A DNA stretch of 9,136 bases, taken from assembly GCA_021780625.1 (NCBI GenBank), contig JAJXYI010000390.1, forward strand, positions 1-9,136, in the 5' to 3' direction. This stretch comes from a bacterium. GTDB taxonomy: Bacteria; Verrucomicrobiota; Verrucomicrobiae; Opitutales; Opitutaceae. This document shows positions 6,140 through 9,136 of the stretch, piece after piece. Position numbers and translations under genes: made by a program. The notes under the pieces were generated by a model that saw nothing but the letters and a program-made list of their open reading frames with translations, ran no database searches and was not told the DNA's origin. Each line of letters opens with the position of its first letter. Positions within the stretch are counted from its first letter, which is position 1.

Positions 6140-7974
6140 AGGATCCGCGCTCGCTTCGGAATTTCATGATCATCCACCGTCCCGCGGTCGACGAGGACGA
6201 GGAGGACGCGATGCGTCCGCTGGACTGGGGGCTGATCCGCCGCATGTTCACGTACGCCGCAGACGTGAGGACGCGGGTCCGTGCGCTTCTGGTGCTCACG
6301 CTCATCCGCTCGATCCAGCTGCCTGCGCTGACCTGGGTGGTGAGTCTTGTGATCGTGGGGCCGATCGCGCATCGGCACGCCGCGGGCATTGCCGCGGGTG
6401 TCGTTGGATACGCGGTTCTCGCGCTGTTTACCGATGGGCTCTTCCACTTCCGGCAGCGGTACGCCCTGGAGATCGGCGAGACGGTCGTTCAGAACCTCCG
6501 CCAGGCGATCTTCGACCACGTGCAGGCGATGCCCATGGGGTTCTTCAACCGCGTCAAACTGGGCCGCATCCTCGGGCGGGTGACCAGCGACGTGGAGGCC
6601 CTGCGCATCGGCATCCAGGACGTCTTCTTCGTCACGGCGGTGCAGGGTGGCCAGATGCTGTTTGCGGCGGGAATCATGGCCTACTGCGACGTGCCGCTGT
6701 TCCTGGTGGTGCTGGCGATGGCGCCGCTGCTGTGGCTCATGAACCGGCGCTTCCACGGGCGGCTCAGCCACCGGTCGCGAGCGACGCAGGCGAGCTTCTC
6801 GCGAATCACCGCGACCATCGCCGAGTCGGTGAACGGCATCCGCGTGACCCAGGGGTTCGTGCGCGAGGAGACCAACGCGGGCCTGTTCCGCTCGCTGCTC
6901 GCGGACCATTCTCGGTACAGCGTCGCGCTGGCCCGCACCTCGGCGATCCTGCAGCCGCTGCTTGAGCTCAACAGCCAGTTCTTTGTCGCGGTGCTGCTGG
7001 TCTTCGGCGGCTGGCGCGTCTCGCACGGGGAGATGACGCTCGCGAGCCTCATCGAGTTCTTCTTCCTCGCGAACCTGTTCTTCTCGCCGATCAACGTCAT
7101 CGGCAACCAGTACAACCAGGCGTTGGTGGCGATGGCGGGGGCGGAGCGGGTCTTCCGCCTGCTGGACACGGAGCCGGACTGGGAGGAGGCGCCGGGCATC
7201 CCCGACCTGCCGGACCCGAGGCCGGTGCGCGCGGGCGTGGAGGTGGAGTTTCGCGACGTGGGCTTCGCCTACGAGGCGGGCCGTCCCGTGCTCTCGGGGG
7301 TGAGCTTCCGCGCGGGGGCGGGGCAGACGGTGGCGCTCGTGGGGCACACCGGAAGCGGCAAGAGCACGGTGGTGGGCCTTGTATCCAAGTTTTACATTCC
7401 GACCGCGGGTTCGGTGCTGGTCGACGGCATGGACCTGCGCTCGGTCTCCTCGCGCTCGCTGCACCGCCAGATGGGAATGGTGCCGCAGCAGAACTTCCTC
7501 TTCACGGGCACGGTGCTCGACAACATCCGGCTGGCGCGCCCGGGCGCGACGGAGGCGGAGGTGCGCGACGTGGTGGCGCGCCTGGGCTGCCTGGACATGG
7601 TCGAGGCGCTTCCGCGCGGCCTGCACACGTCGCTGGGCGAGCGCGGCGCCGGCCTCTCGCAGGGGCAGCGCCAGCTCGTGTGCTTCGCCCGCGCCATGAT
7701 CGCCGACCCGCGCCTGCTCATCCTCGACGAGGCGACCAGCTCGATCGACGGCCTCACCGAGGCGCGCCTGCAGACCGCGCTGGCCGAGCTGCTGAAGGGG
7801 CGCACGAGCTTCGTCGTCGCGCACCGCCTGTCGACCATCCGGGGCGCCGACCTGGTGCTCGTCATGGACGGCGGGCGTATCCTGGAATCGGGTACACACC
7901 AGTCCCTGCTGTCGTTGAACGGCCACTACGCGAGGCTGCATCGGCAGTTCGCGAGGGCGGACGCGGGGCCGTGA
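6136..7974 (+). CDS. ABC exporter half-transporter, subunit 2 (catalytic Glu present; LSQGQ signature)
   Basis: This is a 612-residue partner of the preceding gene, with the same membrane-then-ATPase architecture. An acidic N-terminal stretch (DEDEED, about 19-24) precedes the first helix near 50-75. Further helices lie around GVVGYAVLALFTDGLF, FFVTAVQGGQMLFAAGIM, PLFLVVLAMAPLLWLM and FFVAVLLVFGGW, and LIEFFFLANLFF. The ATPase domain (about 367-600) has A-loop Tyr379, Walker A GHTGSGKS (403-410, Lys409), Q-loop Gln451, a variant signature LSQGQ (507-511), Walker B LLILDE with Asp531 and catalytic Glu532, and H-loop His563. In the heterodimer, this Walker A/B pairs with subunit 1's normal LSGGQ to form the active site, while its LSQGQ faces subunit 1's Asp536 to form the weak site. 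The gene overlaps its upstream neighbour by four bases (ATGA) and has a good ribosome site. It is comparable to TM287/TM288, BmrC/BmrD or MdlA/MdlB systems; which of these is closest cannot be told by eye. Confidence 0.94.
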   Translation: MKDPRSLRNFMIIHRPAVDEDEEDAMRPLDWGLIRRMFTYAADVRTRVRALLVLTLIRSIQLPALTWVVSLVIVGPIAHRHAAGIAAGVVGYAVLALFTDGLFHFRQRYALEIGETVVQNLRQAIFDHVQAMPMGFFNRVKLGRILGRVTSDVEALRIGIQDVFFVTAVQGGQMLFAAGIMAYCDVPLFLVVLAMAPLLWLMNRRFHGRLSHRSRATQASFSRITATIAESVNGIRVTQGFVREETNAGLFRSLLADHSRYSVALARTSAILQPLLELNSQFFVAVLLVFGGWRVSHGEMTLASLIEFFFLANLFFSPINVIGNQYNQALVAMAGAERVFRLLDTEPDWEEAPGIPDLPDPRPVRAGVEVEFRDVGFAYEAGRPVLSGVSFRAGAGQTVALVGHTGSGKSTVVGLVSKFYIPTAGSVLVDGMDLRSVSSRSLHRQMGMVPQQNFLFTGTVLDNIRLARPGATEAEVRDVVARLGCLDMVEALPRGLHTSLGERGAGLSQGQRQLVCFARAMIADPRLLILDEATSSIDGLTEARLQTALAELLKGRTSFVVAHRLSTIRGADLVLVMDGGRILESGTHQSLLSLNGHYARLHRQFARADAGP

Positions 7975-8015
7975 TCCGCGGAGGGCCGGGTGTCAAGCTT
8001 TCGTAAAGCCCGATT

Positions 8016-8063
8016 CGCCCCTCGGAACTACGCGATTTTTCACTCGGCAAGAGGGCGTTTTTC
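8016..8063 (+). terminator. Possible long-loop intrinsic terminator after the ABC operon
   Basis: CGCCCCTC (8016-8023) can pair, with one bulged C, to GAGGGCG (8051-8057), which runs directly into TTTTTC (8058-8063). The loop of 27 bases is long, so the structure is less certain than the one after the SWIB gene. It overlaps the direct repeat described separately, so the same bases may instead belong to the SWIB promoter region. A smaller stem, GCTTT-CGT-AAAGC (7997-8009), lies just upstream without a T-run. Confidence 0.35.
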
Positions 8064-8067
8064 GCTC
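8032..8067 (+). repeat. Imperfect direct repeat upstream of the SWIB gene
   Basis: GCGATTTTTCACTC (8032-8045) recurs 23 bases later as GCGTTTTTCGCTC (8055-8067), differing by one missing base and one substitution. Two such AT-containing copies about two helical turns apart, in front of a gene and in otherwise GC-rich DNA, could be tandem protein-binding sites or promoter elements. With only two copies, chance is not excluded. Confidence 0.4.
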
Positions 8068-8078
8068 TAGAACGCAGG

Positions 8079-8097
8079 TCGCTTAAAGTTTAAGCGA
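8079..8097 (+). promoter_or_regulatory. Perfect palindrome (9-base arms) upstream of the SWIB gene
   Basis: TCGCTTAAA-G-TTTAAGCGA is a perfect inverted repeat with nine-base arms around one central base, 25 bases before the ATG. The one-base centre makes an RNA hairpin less natural than a DNA operator bound by a dimeric regulator. It may also overlap the promoter: TAAAGT (8084-8089) matches four of six -10 positions, though no good -35 stands 17 bases before it. If the gene starts transcription just downstream, the palindrome would be well placed to control it. Confidence 0.55.
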
Positions 8098-8122
8098 ATC
8101 TCCAATCAACCCAACTATCACA

Positions 8123-8392
8123 ATGGCCAAAAAATCCGCACGCAAACCCAACGCCCAGTTCATGAAGCCCGTGCAGCCTGATGCCGCCCTCGCCGCGGTC
8201 GTCGGCTCGAAGCCCCTCCCCCGCACCGATCTCACCAAGAAGCTGTGGGACTACATCAAGAAGAACGGCCTTCAGGACAAGAAGGACAAGAAGATGATCA
8301 ACGCCGACGCCGCCCTCAAGGCGGTGTTCAACGGCAAGTCGAAGGTCAGCATGTTCGAGATGACCAAGCTCGTCTCGGGCCACGTTTCCTGA
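8123..8392 (+). CDS. Standalone SWIB/MDM2-domain protein
   Basis: This 89-residue basic protein is almost wholly one SWIB domain (about residues 13-88). It shows the family order PLPRTDLTKKLWDYIKKNGL, QDKKDKKMINADAALKAVF and KVSMFEMTKLVSGHV, close to the domain first known from eukaryotic SWI/SNF complex proteins. A short Lys/Arg-rich N-terminus (MAKKSARK) could contact nucleic acid. Bacterial copies occur in Chlamydiae, some fused to topoisomerase I, and as small free proteins in related phyla. A role as a DNA-associated or protein-protein adaptor in the nucleoid is inferred; the bacterial function is not settled. ATG 8123 is clear, although the 26 bases before it (8097-8122) contain no G at all, so there is no Shine-Dalgarno sequence. 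Many Lys codons are AAG. The gene is a single transcription unit, with a palindrome upstream and a strong terminator immediately downstream. Confidence 0.93.
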   Translation: MAKKSARKPNAQFMKPVQPDAALAAVVGSKPLPRTDLTKKLWDYIKKNGLQDKKDKKMINADAALKAVFNGKSKVSMFEMTKLVSGHVS

Positions 8393-8411
8393 TTTTTCAC
8401 TTTTCCACCCG

Positions 8412-8444
8412 AACCGCCGGTGCCTTCGCGCCGGCGGTTTTTTT
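8412..8444 (+). terminator. Strong intrinsic terminator of the SWIB gene
   Basis: AACCGCCGGTGC (8412-8423) pairs with GCGCCGGCGGTT (8428-8439) around a CTTC loop, with one G-T wobble in the stem. A run of seven T (8438-8444) begins at the stem base. It lies 19 bases after the SWIB stop codon and should end that message, separating it from the transporter gene that follows. Confidence 0.93.
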
Positions 8445-8503
8445 GCGTCCCGGACCCGGCTTGCGCGCCGGCGGCGGGGCCGGCAGCGTGATGGGCTCCA
8501 CCG

Positions 8504-9136
8504 ATGAGTCCGACCGATACGACCACAGCCCGTCAGGGCGGGCACGCGCGAGCGATCGCGATGCTGTTGCTTGCGAACCTGTTCTGGGGGTTGAGCTTCC
8601 CGACGATCAAGGCGATGACCCTGGAGCTGGCCCGGCTGGCGCCCGGCAGCGGTTCGGCGTTCATCACGGCCATGAGCGTGGCGCCGCGCATGCTGATGGC
8701 TGCGGCGGTGCTGCTGGTGCTGCAGGCCCGTGGCCTGGGGCGGACGACCGCGTTGGAGCTCAGGCAGGGCGTGCAGCTCGGCCTGTTCGCGGCGGGTGGC
8801 ATGATGCTGCAGAACGACGGGCTGCAGTTCACGGCCGCATCCACCTCGGCGTTTCTCACCCAGTTTTACGCGATCCTGATCCCCGTCTATCTTGCGGTGC
8901 GCCGGCGGCGCAATCCCGGCGCGCTGGTGTGGATCTGCTGCGCGCTCGTGATGGCGGGATCCGCGATCCTGGGGCGCTTCGACTGGCTCGAGTTGCGCCT
9001 GGGCCGGGGCGAACTCGAGACGCTGGCCAGCTCCCTGTTCTTCATGGGGCAGATTCTCACCCTGGAACAGCCGCGGTTCCTGGGAAACCGGCCCGAACGC
9101 ATCACGCTCGTGTTGTTCGCGACCGAGGCCCTGGTG
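8504..9136 (+). CDS. EamA/DMT-family membrane transporter, N-terminal part (3' end outside window)
   Basis: The frame is open from ATG 8504 to the window end, giving the first 211 residues. The first helix carries the family hallmark LLLANLFWGLSFPTIK (about 21-36). It is followed by hydrophobic segments around 60-75, 90-104 and 113-133 (TSAFLTQFYAILIPVYLAV), a basic RRRR turn typical of a cytoplasmic loop, then helices around 140-157 and 173-188. This is the usual 10-helix drug/metabolite transporter with two EamA repeats of about 300 residues, so roughly two thirds is present. The substrate is unknown. ATG 8504 is the first start after an in-frame TGA at 8489-8491. No Shine-Dalgarno sequence is evident. 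A small GC stem (8456-8460 with 8467-8471) lies in the short leader. It is in the same family as the transporter fragment at the window's left edge but shares no obvious close identity in the parts visible. Confidence 0.9.
   Translation, partial: MSPTDTTTARQGGHARAIAMLLLANLFWGLSFPTIKAMTLELARLAPGSGSAFITAMSVAPRMLMAAAVLLVLQARGLGRTTALELRQGVQLGLFAAGGMMLQNDGLQFTAASTSAFLTQFYAILIPVYLAVRRRRNPGALVWICCALVMAGSAILGRFDWLELRLGRGELETLASSLFFMGQILTLEQPRFLGNRPERITLVLFATEALV

Noticed and set aside
5589..6965. A 458-codon open frame on the + strand in another phase across the two ABC genes
   Set aside because: Its translation is Arg/Ser/Pro/Gly-rich and without motifs, whereas the overlapping frames hold complete ABC subunits.
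5743..7941. A 732-codon open frame on the - strand opposite both ABC genes
   Set aside because: It is rich in Arg, His, Gln and Ala with no recognisable domain and lies opposite genes with unmistakable ABC motifs. Long antisense open frames are expected in high-GC coding DNA.
1..9136. The two EamA-type transporter fragments as copies from a duplication framing a mobile segment
   Set aside because: They represent different parts of the protein, so cannot be compared closely, and there are no flanking repeats, transposase, integrase or tRNA. EamA genes are common enough for this to be coincidence.

Overview
The window is GC-rich bacterial DNA with every supported gene on the + strand. The best lineage clue is a free-standing 89-residue SWIB-domain protein (8123-8392). 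Small standalone SWIB proteins are typical of the Planctomycetes-Verrucomicrobia-Chlamydiae group, and with the high GC and the Gram-negative-type export signals I infer Verrucomicrobiota, perhaps Opitutales. That is an inference from gene content, not a search result.

Layout: (1) 1-381 is the 3' end of an EamA/DMT-type membrane transporter. (2) 512-3481 is a large membrane-anchored hybrid sensor histidine kinase: two membrane segments, three near-tandem PAS repeats plus a fourth, different PAS, then HisKA, HATPase and a C-terminal receiver. (3) 3607-4173 encodes a small exported protein of unknown function, with a plausible promoter almost touching its start codon. (4) 4247-6139 and 6136-7974 are two full-length ABC exporter half-transporters (membrane domain plus ATPase domain), translationally coupled by an ATGA overlap. 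Their motifs are asymmetric in the complementary way expected of a heterodimeric exporter: Asp replaces the catalytic Glu in the first, and LSQGQ replaces LSGGQ in the second. (5) 8123-8392 is the SWIB gene, preceded by a compact region with a 9-bp-arm palindrome and an imperfect direct repeat, and followed by a textbook intrinsic terminator. (6) 8504 to the end is the 5' part of a second EamA/DMT-type transporter.

Apart from the ABC pair, the genes look like independent transcription units in the same direction. The hybrid kinase has no response regulator or output gene beside it. The only firm functional unit is the heterodimeric ABC exporter; its substrate cannot be read from the sequence. 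I see no mobile element, CRISPR array, tRNA, rRNA or defence system. This is mostly ordinary chromosomal sequence. The most interesting points are the PAS triplication in the kinase, the asymmetric ABC pair, and the control region of the SWIB gene, which has no Shine-Dalgarno sequence.
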